A stretch of 64,000 bases of DNA from positions 7,926,501 to 7,990,500 of the forward strand of contig NZ_CP031168.1 of assembly GCF_022354825.1 (NCBI RefSeq), given 5' to 3'. Made by a program: the position numbers and the translations under genes. Source of the stretch: Paenibacillus sp. H1-7 (GTDB taxonomy: Bacteria; Bacillota; Bacilli; Paenibacillales; NBRC-103111). Position 1 is the stretch's first letter, and each line of letters opens with the position of its first letter. Below are positions 34,430 to 42,578 of this stretch, piece by piece. The notes under the pieces were generated by a model that was not told where the DNA came from, searched no databases, and saw nothing but the letters and a program-made list of their open reading frames with translations.

Positions 34430-34456
34430 AGCCGACCCATGCATACCGGGTCGGCT
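34430..34456 (+). terminator. Intrinsic terminator after fabF
   Basis: AGCCGACCC (34430-34438) and GGGTCGGCT (34448-34456) form a perfect 9-bp stem followed by TTTT. The rest of the 34354-34744 gap holds the operator and promoter described next. Confidence 0.85.
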
Positions 34457-34625
34457 TTTCTAACCATAATAGAATGTTTAACTTTCCGGGGGCATCGGAT
34501 GTGAAATTTCTATTTGCGATAAAACCTACCTCTAAGCGCGGTCGCTCCTCTGTGAAAGGACCTCGATAGAGGTTTTTCTCATGTAAAGATGGTAATGAAA
34601 AAAGTTAATGATCCACAAACATCGC

Positions 34626-34659
34626 TGACATACAGCTGTCAGCGTTCCGCCTTTATAGT
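34626..34659 (+). promoter_or_regulatory. Palindromic operator plus -10 box of the MFS gene
   Basis: TGACATACAGCTGTCA (34626-34641), part of the longer CGCTGACA/TGTCAGCG inverted repeat (34623-34644), is followed after G and 11 bases by the -10 TATAGT (34654-34659). Sequence and spacing repeat the DinB promoter at 17363-17396. Confidence 0.8.
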
Positions 34660-34744
34660 AAGAAGCGTAGAGAACAGGCAAATGACGCACCGTCCCTCAC
34701 AGGCGGCGCGATCGTCTAATAATGAATACGAAAGGAAGTTGTTC

Positions 34745-36307
34745 ATGAGCACACCGTCAAACAAAATCGGAATCGTAATCGGAGGGCTGCTGCTGGCTAT
34801 CCTGATGGCCTCCATGGATAATACGATTACCGCAACCGCAATGGGCACCATTATCGGAGAGCTGGGAGGCCTCGACAAATTCGTCTGGGTTACCTCCGCC
34901 TATATGGTCGCAGAAATGGCAGGGATGCCGATCTTCGGCAAGCTGTCCGACATGTACGGCCGCAAGCGCTTTTTCATCTTCGGCATCCTCGTCTTTATGT
35001 TCGGCTCCGTTCTATGCGGAACGGCGACGTCGATCGAGCAGCTCAGCTTGTACCGCGCTGTGCAGGGGATCGGTGCGGGAGCCTTGATGCCGATTACCTT
35101 CACGATCATGTTCGATGCCGTCGCACCGGAGAACAGAGGCAAGCTCGGCGGATTGTTCGGCGCCGTCTTCGGCATGTCGAGCATCTTCGGCCCGCTGCTC
35201 GGCGCCTACATTACCGAGTACATCCATTGGGAATGGATCTTTTACATCAACCTGCCGCTCGGTTTGATCTCGTTCGCCATGATCGCGTTCTTTTACAAAG
35301 AGTCGCTGGAGCATTCCAAACAGAAGATCGACTGGTGGGGCGCGGGCTCACTCGTCTGCGCTATCGTCTGTTTGATTTTCGCCCTGGAGCTGGGCGGCAA
35401 GCAGTATGCATGGACTTCGCTGCAAATCGGCAGCTTGTTCGCCGGATTTCTCCTTTTTGCCCTACTGTTCCTGTTCGTGGAAAAACGCGCGGAGGAACCG
35501 ATCATTTCCTTCGCAATGTTCCGCACCCGCTTATTTGCCACGAGCAATGTGCTGGCGATGCTGAGCGGAGCCGCTTTCATTACTGCCTCCGTCTACATCC
35601 CGATTTTTATTCAAGGCGTATTGGGCGGGTCTGCAACCAATTCGGGTTATGTACTGCTGCCGATGATGCTGGGAACGGTAGTCACGGCTACTGCCGGCGG
35701 AAGCCTGATGACACGCATACCTTACCGTTCGATCATGATCATGACACTCATTCTGCTTGTGGCGGGAATTGCCCTGATGACTACGTTAACGACCGGCTCC
35801 TCGCGATTTACTATCACAGTGTATATGATTATGATCGGTCTCGGAATCGGTGCCTCCTTCTCGGTGCTGAGCAACGCAGCCATCCATTCCTTCTCGATTA
35901 GACAGCGGGGAGCGGCCAACTCGACGCTTACCTTCCTGAGATCTCTTGGGATGACGCTTGGCATCACTATCTTCGGCATCATTCAAAGCCACACTTTGAC
36001 AAAGCATTTGACCGAGTCGTTCGCCCAAGGCAGCCAGACAGCCGTGCCTCAAGGCATTGACTTCAAGGATCCGCATATGCTGCTGGATCCGGCTACGCGG
36101 GCTCATATCCCCGCTGAAGTACTGCGTGTCATTACGGAAGGACTCTCGTCCTCTATTGTAACCACCTTCGCCTGGGCGCTCATTCCCGCCGTGCTGGCGC
36201 TGGCGGCAGCTTTCCTGATGGGCAAAGATAAGCTGGATCCTGCCGCAGAGGCGAGGGAATTAGAGGAAGCTAAGGCCAAAGGAGAAGGCTACGTGCCTTC
36301 CCACTAA
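34745..36307 (+). CDS. MFS drug efflux transporter, DHA2 (14-helix) family
   Basis: 520-residue proton-coupled exporter with about 14 transmembrane segments. Motif A appears as G-K-L-S-D-M-Y-G-R-K-R, motif D1 as L-D/M-A-S-M-D-N-T-I, and motif C as F-G-P-L-L-G-A-Y. The ATG at 34745 follows AAAGGAAG; the open frame to 34589 would cross the operator and promoter. It shares an operator with the DinB gene and no local regulator is adjacent. Substrates are likely hydrophobic drugs or cations. Confidence 0.87.
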   Translation: MSTPSNKIGIVIGGLLLAILMASMDNTITATAMGTIIGELGGLDKFVWVTSAYMVAEMAGMPIFGKLSDMYGRKRFFIFGILVFMFGSVLCGTATSIEQLSLYRAVQGIGAGALMPITFTIMFDAVAPENRGKLGGLFGAVFGMSSIFGPLLGAYITEYIHWEWIFYINLPLGLISFAMIAFFYKESLEHSKQKIDWWGAGSLVCAIVCLIFALELGGKQYAWTSLQIGSLFAGFLLFALLFLFVEKRAEEPIISFAMFRTRLFATSNVLAMLSGAAFITASVYIPIFIQGVLGGSATNSGYVLLPMMLGTVVTATAGGSLMTRIPYRSIMIMTLILLVAGIALMTTLTTGSSRFTITVYMIMIGLGIGASFSVLSNAAIHSFSIRQRGAANSTLTFLRSLGMTLGITIFGIIQSHTLTKHLTESFAQGSQTAVPQGIDFKDPHMLLDPATRAHIPAEVLRVITEGLSSSIVTTFAWALIPAVLALAAAFLMGKDKLDPAAEARELEEAKAKGEGYVPSH

Positions 36308-36313
36308 AACGAT

Positions 36314-36356
36314 AAAGCCTGCGTATCCGATACCATTGTTCGGATTCGCAGGCTTT
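36314..36356 (+). terminator. Intrinsic terminator after the MFS gene
   Basis: AAAGCCTGCG pairs with CGCAGGCTTT around an inner ATCCGA/TCGGAT stem, followed by TTTTT in phase. Confidence 0.88.
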
Positions 36357-36390
36357 TTGGTCCGCTTGCGGACGGCTCTCAGGCCTGTAG

Positions 36391-37151
36391 CTAGATCAAG
36401 TCCAGCAGCTGCTTCCCTATGAGCAGCGCCGTGACGGCAATAAACAGAGGGCGCACATAAGCCGCGCCCTTGCGGATCGCGATCCGCGAGCCGAGCAGCG
36501 CGCCTCCGATCATGGCGATGCCCATCGGAATGCCGATGCTGTAATTAACGAGCCCGAGGTACATGAACGTTCCCAGACTCGCTATGTTGCTGGCGAAGTT
36601 CAATACCTTCGAATTGCCGGCCGCCTTGACGAAGTCGAAGCCCAGCAGCAAAAACGTAAACAGCAGAAACGAGCCGGTCCCGGCCCGAAGAAGCCGTCGT
36701 AGAAGCCCAGGCCGAGCGCAGCCGCGGCGGCCACCGCTTTGGACCCGGGCGACAGCTCGCTGTAAGTCGATTCGCGTCCCCACTGCTTTCGGACCAGCGT
36801 GTAGATCGTGACCGCAACGAGCATGACGACCACCATCGGCCGCAAAAACGACGATGGGATGAATTGAAGCGTTAAGGTTCCCGACACGGAACCGATAAGC
36901 GCCAGCGGGAACAAGTAGCGGACGAGTCCCAGCTCCACCTTGCCTGAGCGCATAAAGGCGATCATGCTGGTGCAGGAGCACATGGACGCAGCCAGCTTGT
37001 TGGTGCCAAGCGCGGCCGTCGGCGGCATGCCGGTCAACAGCAGAACGGGAACGGCGATAAGACCGCCGCCCCCGACAACCGCATCGACAAAGGCGGCCGC
37101 GAAGCCGCCGATCACAACCCACAAGAGCATCTGTACACCAAGCTCCTCCAT
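36391..37151 (-). pseudogene. TSUP (TauE/SafE) family sulfite exporter-like permease, single-base frameshift
   Basis: One frame gives residues 1 to about 158 of a TSUP permease (G-G-G-G-L-I-A-V-P-V-L-L, then A-L-G-T-N-K-L-A-A-S, then L-G-F-Y-D-G-F-F-G-P-G). The second half (T-G-S-F-L-L-F-T-F-L-L-L, then G-S-R-I-A-I-R-K-G) is in another frame. The break is at about 36679-36684 in a GC-rich run where one missing base explains it. Restored length is about 253 residues with eight helices. It is either a real pseudogene or a sequencing error. TSUP proteins move sulfur or organic-acid anions. It is the last gene after the glnQHMP-like operon, 42 bases on. Confidence 0.8.
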
Positions 37152-37193
37152 TGCATACCTTCTTTCCTCACTATGCAGCTGCAGCGGCGTCTT

Positions 37194-37844
37194 CTACACT
37201 TGCCGTGCTTCCAATCGTTTGGCCACAATGGATAGCGCGTAATTAACGACAAAGTACATAACCGCGGTCAGCAAAAGCACCGGGATTACGAAGTTGACGT
37301 CCTGTCCGTTAATGATCTGGGCGTTGTGCATCAATTCGGCCAGAGATATGACGACCGCAAGCGACGTATCCTTCAATAGCGATATGAACTGGCTGACCAT
37401 CGGCGGCATCATCCGGCGAAGCGCCTGCGGCAAAACGATGTGGCCCAGCGTCTGAAGGTACGTCAGTCCCGACGAACGGGCCGCTTCAATCTGCCCCTTC
37501 GGGATCGAGTTCAGGCCGCTGCGCACCACTTCCGAAATCATCGCCGCCTCGAAGACGGTTAGCGCCACAATGGCTGCATGCTCCACGCTCAGCTTGATGC
37601 CAACCTCAGGCAATGCAAAATAAGTGAAGAAAATTATGAGCAATAAGGGCAGATTGCGGATGACTTCCACGCCTACCGCGGTAAGCTGCGATACGACCGG
37701 AAGCTTCGTATATCGAATCGTGCCGAGCAGGCACCCGATTATAAAGCTGAAAATAATCGCAATGACGGCGACCCGCAAGGTGACTCCGAGCCCTTCGAGC
37801 AAAAAGCGGATATGATCCCACGTATAAGCGTCTGCGAAATTCAT
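37194..37844 (-). CDS. glnP: Polar amino acid ABC transporter permease
   Basis: 216-residue HisM-type permease with five or so helices and the coupling loop E-A-A-R-S-S-G-L-T-Y-L-Q-T-L-G-H-I-V-L-P-Q-A near residue 130. It partners with the next permease upstream (18 bases) to form the channel. Order ATPase, receptor, permease, permease matches glnQ-glnH-glnM-glnP of Bacillus; assignment of P versus M is by position only. Confidence 0.82.
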   Translation of the reverse strand: MNFADAYTWDHIRFLLEGLGVTLRVAVIAIIFSFIIGCLLGTIRYTKLPVVSQLTAVGVEVIRNLPLLLIIFFTYFALPEVGIKLSVEHAAIVALTVFEAAMISEVVRSGLNSIPKGQIEAARSSGLTYLQTLGHIVLPQALRRMMPPMVSQFISLLKDTSLAVVISLAELMHNAQIINGQDVNFVIPVLLLTAVMYFVVNYALSIVAKRLEARQV

Positions 37845-37862
37845 GCTTTCTCACCTCCGCGT

Positions 37863-38522
37863 CTAGTTCGTTCTTGCCATGCGCCGCTCCAGATAAGCGA
37901 CCCCGAAGCTGAGCGGAATGGTGATGACCAAATAAAACAAGGCTACGAAAATGTACACACTGAAGGTGACGAAAGATTTGGTAGAGATAAGATCGGCATA
38001 ATACATCAGATCGAGTCCGGCGACGACGCTTAGAACGGAGGAGTTTTTGACCAAATTCAAAAACTGGTTCCCTAGCGCAGGAATCACGATTTTCAGAGCT
38101 TGCGGCAAAATAATATAGCCCATTGTTTGTATGTAGGTAAGTCCGGACGAGCGGGCGGCCTCCGTCTGCCCTCTCGGCACCGCCTGAATGCCGGCCCGTA
38201 TCGCCTCCGCAATAAAAGAAGCGGTGTAGATCGTCAGCCCGATCGTTCCCGCGGCGAAGCCGCTTAAGCTGAACCCCAGCGCCGATGGACCGAGGAAGAA
38301 CAGGAATACGATCAGAATGATCGGGATGTTCCGAATAAATTCCACATATACAGCCCCGAGCCAATTCAACGGTTTGACAGGAGCTATGCGCATAACTGCC
38401 ACTAAGGTCCCCAGCAAAAAGCTGCCGATCAGCGCGATGACGCTCGCCTGCAGCGTATTGAGGAAGCCTTCCATATACATGTCCCAATATTTGAATAAGA
38501 TATTGAAGTTGATCATATCCAT
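37863..38522 (-). CDS. glnM: Polar amino acid ABC transporter permease
   Basis: 219-residue permease, the partner of the GlnP-like protein. The coupling loop reads E-A-A-R-S-S-G-L-T-Y-I-Q-T-M-G-Y. The ATG at 38522 is 9 bases after GGAGG; the open frame to 38585 runs back into the linker behind the receptor gene without a ribosome site. It imports glutamine, glutamate or a similar polar amino acid. Confidence 0.82.
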   Translation of the reverse strand: MDMINFNILFKYWDMYMEGFLNTLQASVIALIGSFLLGTLVAVMRIAPVKPLNWLGAVYVEFIRNIPIILIVFLFFLGPSALGFSLSGFAAGTIGLTIYTASFIAEAIRAGIQAVPRGQTEAARSSGLTYIQTMGYIILPQALKIVIPALGNQFLNLVKNSSVLSVVAGLDLMYYADLISTKSFVTFSVYIFVALFYLVITIPLSFGVAYLERRMARTN

Positions 38523-38603
38523 CCGCGCGGGCCTCCTTCCGTTACGGTGAACGGAATAGGATGAACGGCTCTTTGGTAAGGCCATTCATCCTGCTCCGGC
38601 AGC

Positions 38604-39470
38604 TTATTTGCTCGGCTTTTCGCCGATCCACTTCTCGTGCAATTTATCGTATTCTCCGCTGGCTTTCATGCCTTTGAGGAAATCGTTGACGTAGGTTACG
38701 AACTCCGTATCTCCCTTGCGGATGGCAATGCCGTAAGGCTCATCCGTGAACGTGCCGCCTACGACCTGATAGTTCGGATCCTGCTTCGTCATGCCGTACA
38801 GAATCGCATTATCCGTCGTCAGCGCGTCCCCCTGTCCCGCTTTTAACGCAGTGAAAGCCTCCTGGTAGTTTTCAAACTCCAGCACGGTGGCTTCAGGCGC
38901 CTTCTCCCGTATGTTTTGCGCCGAGGTGGAGCCTTTGACGGTCAACACCTTGACCCCTTTCTTGATATCGGCGACGGAAGCGATCTTGCTGCCTTTCTTA
39001 ACGAGCAGCGATTGGCCCGCTTTGAAATACACGTCCGAGAAGTCGACCTCCTGCTTGCGTTCCTCTGTGATTGTCATAGTCGCGATAATCATGTCGATAT
39101 CGCCGTTTTTAAGCAGTGGGATACGGGTTTTGGACGTAACCTCTTTCAGCTCGACCTTCGATTCGTCGCCCAATATTTTCTTGGCCAGCGCCTTTGCGAT
39201 ATCGATATCGAAGCCTTCTACATTACCGCTCGCCGGGTCCTTAAGCCCGAACAGCTTCGTATCGAATTTGACGCCTGCTATCACCTTGCCGCGCTGCTTT
39301 ATTGCATCCAGCGTTTTCGCCGGTGCACTTCCGCCATCCGCTTTGCCTGTATCGCCCGACCCCTGGGTCCCCGTGCTGCCGCCTTGCGTCCCACAGCCGG
39401 CCAGCACCATGGTCAGCAGCAAAACAACAGCCAGCGCGGCAGCTCCAAGCTTCTTTCTCCTCTTCCTCAT
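38604..39470 (-). CDS. glnH: Amino acid ABC transporter substrate-binding lipoprotein
   Basis: 288-residue receptor with lipobox L-A-G-C (Cys26) and the PBP family-3 fold: A-G-V-K-F-D-T-K-L-F-G, V-E-G-F-D-I-D-I-A, and the pair P-L-L-K-N-G-D-I-D-M-I-I-A-T-M-T-I-T-E-E-R, a classic amino-acid-binding block. Resemblance is highest to glutamine and glutamate receptors. It lies between the ATPase and permease genes. Confidence 0.85.
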   Translation of the reverse strand: MRKRRKKLGAAALAVVLLLTMVLAGCGTQGGSTGTQGSGDTGKADGGSAPAKTLDAIKQRGKVIAGVKFDTKLFGLKDPASGNVEGFDIDIAKALAKKILGDESKVELKEVTSKTRIPLLKNGDIDMIIATMTITEERKQEVDFSDVYFKAGQSLLVKKGSKIASVADIKKGVKVLTVKGSTSAQNIREKAPEATVLEFENYQEAFTALKAGQGDALTTDNAILYGMTKQDPNYQVVGGTFTDEPYGIAIRKGDTEFVTYVNDFLKGMKASGEYDKLHEKWIGEKPSK

Positions 39471-39491
39471 GCAACAATCCCCTCTCTATCG

Positions 39492-40220
39492 CTAATGTTG
39501 TAATAACCGTTTGAGAAACAGCTGCGCCCGCTCCTCCCGCGGACTTGAGAAAAACTGCTCCGGCCCCGCCTCTTCGACGATTTGCCCCTGATCCATGAAC
39601 ACGATGCGATCGGCAACCTCGCGGGCGAAGCCCATCTCGTGCGTAACAACGACCATCGTCATTCCTTCATGGGCCAAACCTTTAATGACGTCAAGCACTT
39701 CGCCGATCATTTCGGGATCGAGCGCTGAGGTCGGCTCATCGAACAGCATAATTTTCGGCTTCATCGCAAGCCCTCTGGCTATAGCCACGCGCTGCTGCTG
39801 CCCACCGGACAACTCGGACGGATACGCCTTCGCCTTCTCCGGGATTCCCACCTTCTCCAAGTACCGGACGGCTATTTTTTGCGCTTCCTCCCTGCTCATT
39901 TTGAGCACCTTCATAGGGGCAAGGGTGATGTTGTCCATCACCGACATATGCGGATACAAATTAAAATGCTGAAACACCATGCCGATATTCCGCCGCAGCT
40001 TGTTGACATCCGCTTTCTTGTCGTGAAGCTTGGCATCACTCACGTACAACTCCCCATCCGTAATCGTCTCCAGCCGGTTGATGCAGCGCAGCAAGGTGCT
40101 TTTCCCGGAGCCGGACGGCCCAACAATGACAACGACTTCCCCCTGCTGAATCGTCAGATCGATTTGCTTAAGGACATGGAAATCCCCATAATGCTTGTTG
40201 ACGTTGCGGAATTCAATCAT
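39492..40220 (-). CDS. glnQ: Polar amino acid ABC transporter ATPase
   Basis: 242-residue ATPase with Walker A G-P-S-G-S-G-K-S-T-L-L-R (about 34-45), signature L-S-G-G-Q-Q-Q-R, Walker B I-M-L-F-D-E-P-T-S-A-L-D and switch V-T-H-E-M-G-F-A. This is the usual GlnQ/HisP form. It is the first gene of the operon, with GGAGGTGGC before its ATG. Two palindromes lie upstream in the gap to the azoreductase gene. Confidence 0.9.
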   Translation of the reverse strand: MIEFRNVNKHYGDFHVLKQIDLTIQQGEVVVIVGPSGSGKSTLLRCINRLETITDGELYVSDAKLHDKKADVNKLRRNIGMVFQHFNLYPHMSVMDNITLAPMKVLKMSREEAQKIAVRYLEKVGIPEKAKAYPSELSGGQQQRVAIARGLAMKPKIMLFDEPTSALDPEMIGEVLDVIKGLAHEGMTMVVVTHEMGFAREVADRIVFMDQGQIVEEAGPEQFFSSPREERAQLFLKRLLQH

Positions 40221-40382
40221 AGGCCACCTCCCTGCCTTGGATTACGACAACTTTACTCACATGAACATAACGCTTTAATCTCGCTGTGATCCAACACGTA
40301 GTTACAAGTTATTACCCAAAGCTGAAAAGTATGACACTTGAAAGCGTTATTTTGGAACAACCTTCGTTTTTTGGCGATGGAC

Positions 40383-40415
40383 AGGTATTCATACCTAGAC
40401 AACGCTAACGTTAGC
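40383..40415. promoter_or_regulatory. Pair of palindromes in the glnQ/azoreductase gap
   Basis: AGGTATTCATACCT (40383-40396, 6-bp arms) and GCTAACGTTAGC (40404-40415, perfect) are 7 bases apart in the gap 40221-40643 between divergent genes. They may be regulator sites. The rest of the gap shows nothing definite. Confidence 0.45.
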
Positions 40416-40643
40416 TACCGGCTGTTCGCAGTCTAAGGTTCAAGTTCCGGATAGCTGAAGAAAGCGGGAAATTCACAAAGAAATCTGGAAATTACGAGGG
40501 ATGTAGAGCAGGAAAATCAGTTTAGGAGAGGGCTTGGCAGGGACAAATTTCAAACATATTAACGGGGTCCGGTGGGCAAATTGTAATTGTACGAAGGGAA
40601 GGGACGGGCCTGCCCGGCGTAATAAGCTAGAGAAAAGGATGAT

Positions 40644-41288
40644 ATGACATTTATGGCTACTTTACTTTACATTACGGCACATCCTAACAACGAAACTCAA
40701 TCGTTCAGTATGGCTGCAGGACAAGCTTTCGTAGACGCTTACCGCGAAGCTCATCCTCAGGATGAGGTGATTTATCTCGATCTGTACAAGGCGCATATTC
40801 CGCATATTGACGCAGATGTGTTCAGCGGCTGGGGCAAGCTTCGTTCGGGCAGCGATATGAATCAGCTGTCAGCGGAGGAAAAATCGAAGGTAGCCCGGCT
40901 CGGAGAGCTGACGGACCAATTCGTGGGGGCTGACAAATATGTATTTGTAACTCCGATGTGGAACTTTTCCTATCCGCCGATTATGAAGGCTTATATCGAC
41001 TCCATTTGCACGGCGGGCAAGACGTTCAAGTATACCGCCGAAGGGCCGGTAGGGCTCCTTCCCGACCGTAAGGCGCTTCACATTCAAGCACGCGGCGGCA
41101 TCTATTCCGATGGACCGGCGGCAGCCATGGAGATGGGGCATCGCCATATCGGGGCGATCATGCAGTTTTTCGGCATTACCGATTTTCAGGGGCTGTTCAT
41201 AGAAGGGCATAACCAATTCCCGGATAAGGCCGAGAGCATCAAGCAGGAAGCTATAGGGAAAGCTGCAGCATTGGCAAAATCGTTTTAA
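40644..41288 (+). CDS. azoR: FMN-dependent NADH-azoreductase
   Basis: 214-residue flavodoxin-like quinone/azo reductase. It opens A-T-L-L-Y-I-T-A-H-P-N and carries M-W-N-F-S-Y-P-P-I-M-K-A-Y-I-D, the FMN and active-site loop of AzoR, then A-R-G-G-I-Y. Two starts are possible: ATG 40644 after AAAAGG, and ATG 40653, which gives the usual family start. It reduces quinones and azo compounds with NADH as a detoxifying step. Confidence 0.87.
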   Translation: MTFMATLLYITAHPNNETQSFSMAAGQAFVDAYREAHPQDEVIYLDLYKAHIPHIDADVFSGWGKLRSGSDMNQLSAEEKSKVARLGELTDQFVGADKYVFVTPMWNFSYPPIMKAYIDSICTAGKTFKYTAEGPVGLLPDRKALHIQARGGIYSDGPAAAMEMGHRHIGAIMQFFGITDFQGLFIEGHNQFPDKAESIKQEAIGKAAALAKSF

Positions 41289-41313
41289 CCTTCCTCATCT
41301 ATCTCGTATAAAT

Positions 41314-41354
41314 AAAGGGAGCTTAGACTCGGCACAGCGAGTTCAAGCTCCTTT
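41314..41354 (+). terminator. Intrinsic terminator after azoR
   Basis: GGAGCTT pairs with AAGCTCC around an inner ACTCG/CGAGT stem, followed by TTTTATTTTTT. Confidence 0.8.
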
Positions 41355-41380
41355 TATTTTTTCATATCCAGCTCAAGTGT

Positions 41381-41539
41381 CTAATTCTCTCCGGGAACGT
41401 AATCGAAGATTTTATCCTCGCTAACACCCAGCTGATCCTCTAACAGCTTCTCGTTGGCTGCATTGAGCTCCCCGCGGTTCACCGTCTTCTCCGCATCATG
41501 CTGCTCATCCGCTGACTGCTTGGTTTCTTGTTGTGTCAT
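41381..41539 (-). CDS. Small acidic protein, unknown (52 residues)
   Basis: Short reading frame starting at ATG 41539, 7 bases after a strong AAAGGAG site, and ending at TAG 41381-41383. The product is polar and acidic (N-term MTQQETKQSADEQ, C-term E-D-K-I-F-D-Y-V-P-G-E-N) with no membrane segment or cysteine. It lies between convergent azoR and nitroreductase gene terminators. I do not recognise a family; it could be a small stress or spore protein. Excellent ribosome site and clean stop support it as a gene. Confidence 0.65.
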   Translation of the reverse strand: MTQQETKQSADEQHDAEKTVNRGELNAANEKLLEDQLGVSEDKIFDYVPGEN

Positions 41540-41684
41540 GCTGCAAGCTCCTTTTTGTAAAATGACCTGATGACCATCGTTAGTAGGATGTTCTTAAGCT
41601 GAATGATTTATTATTTAGTCCCGCAAAGTGGAGCTTCAATCAGTCCTTTGCAGGGAGCCCCGCCCCCCTGATACAATCAAAAAA

Positions 41685-41712
41685 GAGGATGTCCTGCAAG
41701 CAGGACACCCTC
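41685..41712 (-). terminator. Intrinsic terminator of the nitroreductase gene
   Basis: TGTCCTGC and GCAGGACA arms plus a GAGG/CCTC base, followed on the minus strand by a run of six T residues. Confidence 0.85.
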
Positions 41713-41725
41713 CAGTTCATACCTA

Positions 41726-42343
41726 TTAGAAGCTTTCGCGAATGACCTGGTGCTCCAGCGGCAAACGCTCTGTAGGACGTCCAGATGCAGCTGCTTTGCC
41801 GATTGGAATGATCATCACCGGTACATAACGGTCCGGAATGTTCAGCTCCTTGATCAAGGCATCCTTATCGTATCCGCCCATAGGCACGGTATCGTAGCCT
41901 TTGGCTTTAGCCGCCAGCATCAGCTGCATGGCTCCCAAGGAACCATTGCGGATCGCTTCGTCTCTAGCCAGCTGCGGATTGTTCTCGTAAGCTCCGTTGA
42001 TTTGTCCGATCATCATATCGCGGATTTCCGGAGCCGCCTTCTCATATACGGCGGCAGCAGCGAGATTCGCTTGAAGATCGCCGAGCACTACTACAACAAC
42101 AGAGGCGTCGACCGTTTGCTGCTGGTTGAAGGTTACAGGAAGCAGTCTTTCCTTAATCGCTTGATCGGTAACCACCAGAAACCGCCAGTGTTGAAGGTTC
42201 CAGGAAGACGGGGCGCTTGCAGCCAAGGACAAAATGTCATTCAATTCCGCTTCCGGAATCGTTACTCCGCGCTCGTATTTGCGGACGGAATGACGGGAAA
42301 GCATCACTTCTTCAGCAGATAGCTTTTGATCTACAGAACTCAT
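41726..42343 (-). CDS. Nitroreductase-family protein
   Basis: 205-residue FMN-dependent NAD(P)H reductase. It has R-H-S-V-R-K-Y-E near residue 20, the FMN-binding A-P-S-S-W-N-L-Q-H-W-R-F, and G-S-L-G-A-M-Q-L-M-L-A-A-K near 140. Such enzymes reduce nitro groups, quinones or flavins. The ATG at 42343 has GGAG 11 bases upstream; a GTG at 42355 overlaps that site. The 42344-42578 gap upstream shows nothing definite. Confidence 0.85.
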   Translation of the reverse strand: MSSVDQKLSAEEVMLSRHSVRKYERGVTIPEAELNDILSLAASAPSSWNLQHWRFLVVTDQAIKERLLPVTFNQQQTVDASVVVVVLGDLQANLAAAAVYEKAAPEIRDMMIGQINGAYENNPQLARDEAIRNGSLGAMQLMLAAKAKGYDTVPMGGYDKDALIKELNIPDRYVPVMIIPIGKAAASGRPTERLPLEHQVIRESF

Positions 42344-42578
42344 TATGGAATGCACTCCTATCTATATATGATCTATAAATGCCTGCGATAAAGATCTTGT
42401 TGACTATAACCCAATTACTTCTGTTAAGTAAGCATTAATTTGTAATATCAATAAGAAGATAGGAAATGTGAATTGAACCTGAACCTTGCCCAAAGACTCC
42501 TCCTATAGCGTCACCCGAAACTCCGATTGTATGTAGCTCAGCGGAGTGTTAATGCATGGAACGGCACGCTTGTCCACA

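Noticed and set aside
34589..34744. 52-codon N-terminal extension of the MFS protein
   Set aside because: It covers the operator and -10 box and has no ribosome site; the extension is polar and unlike the family.
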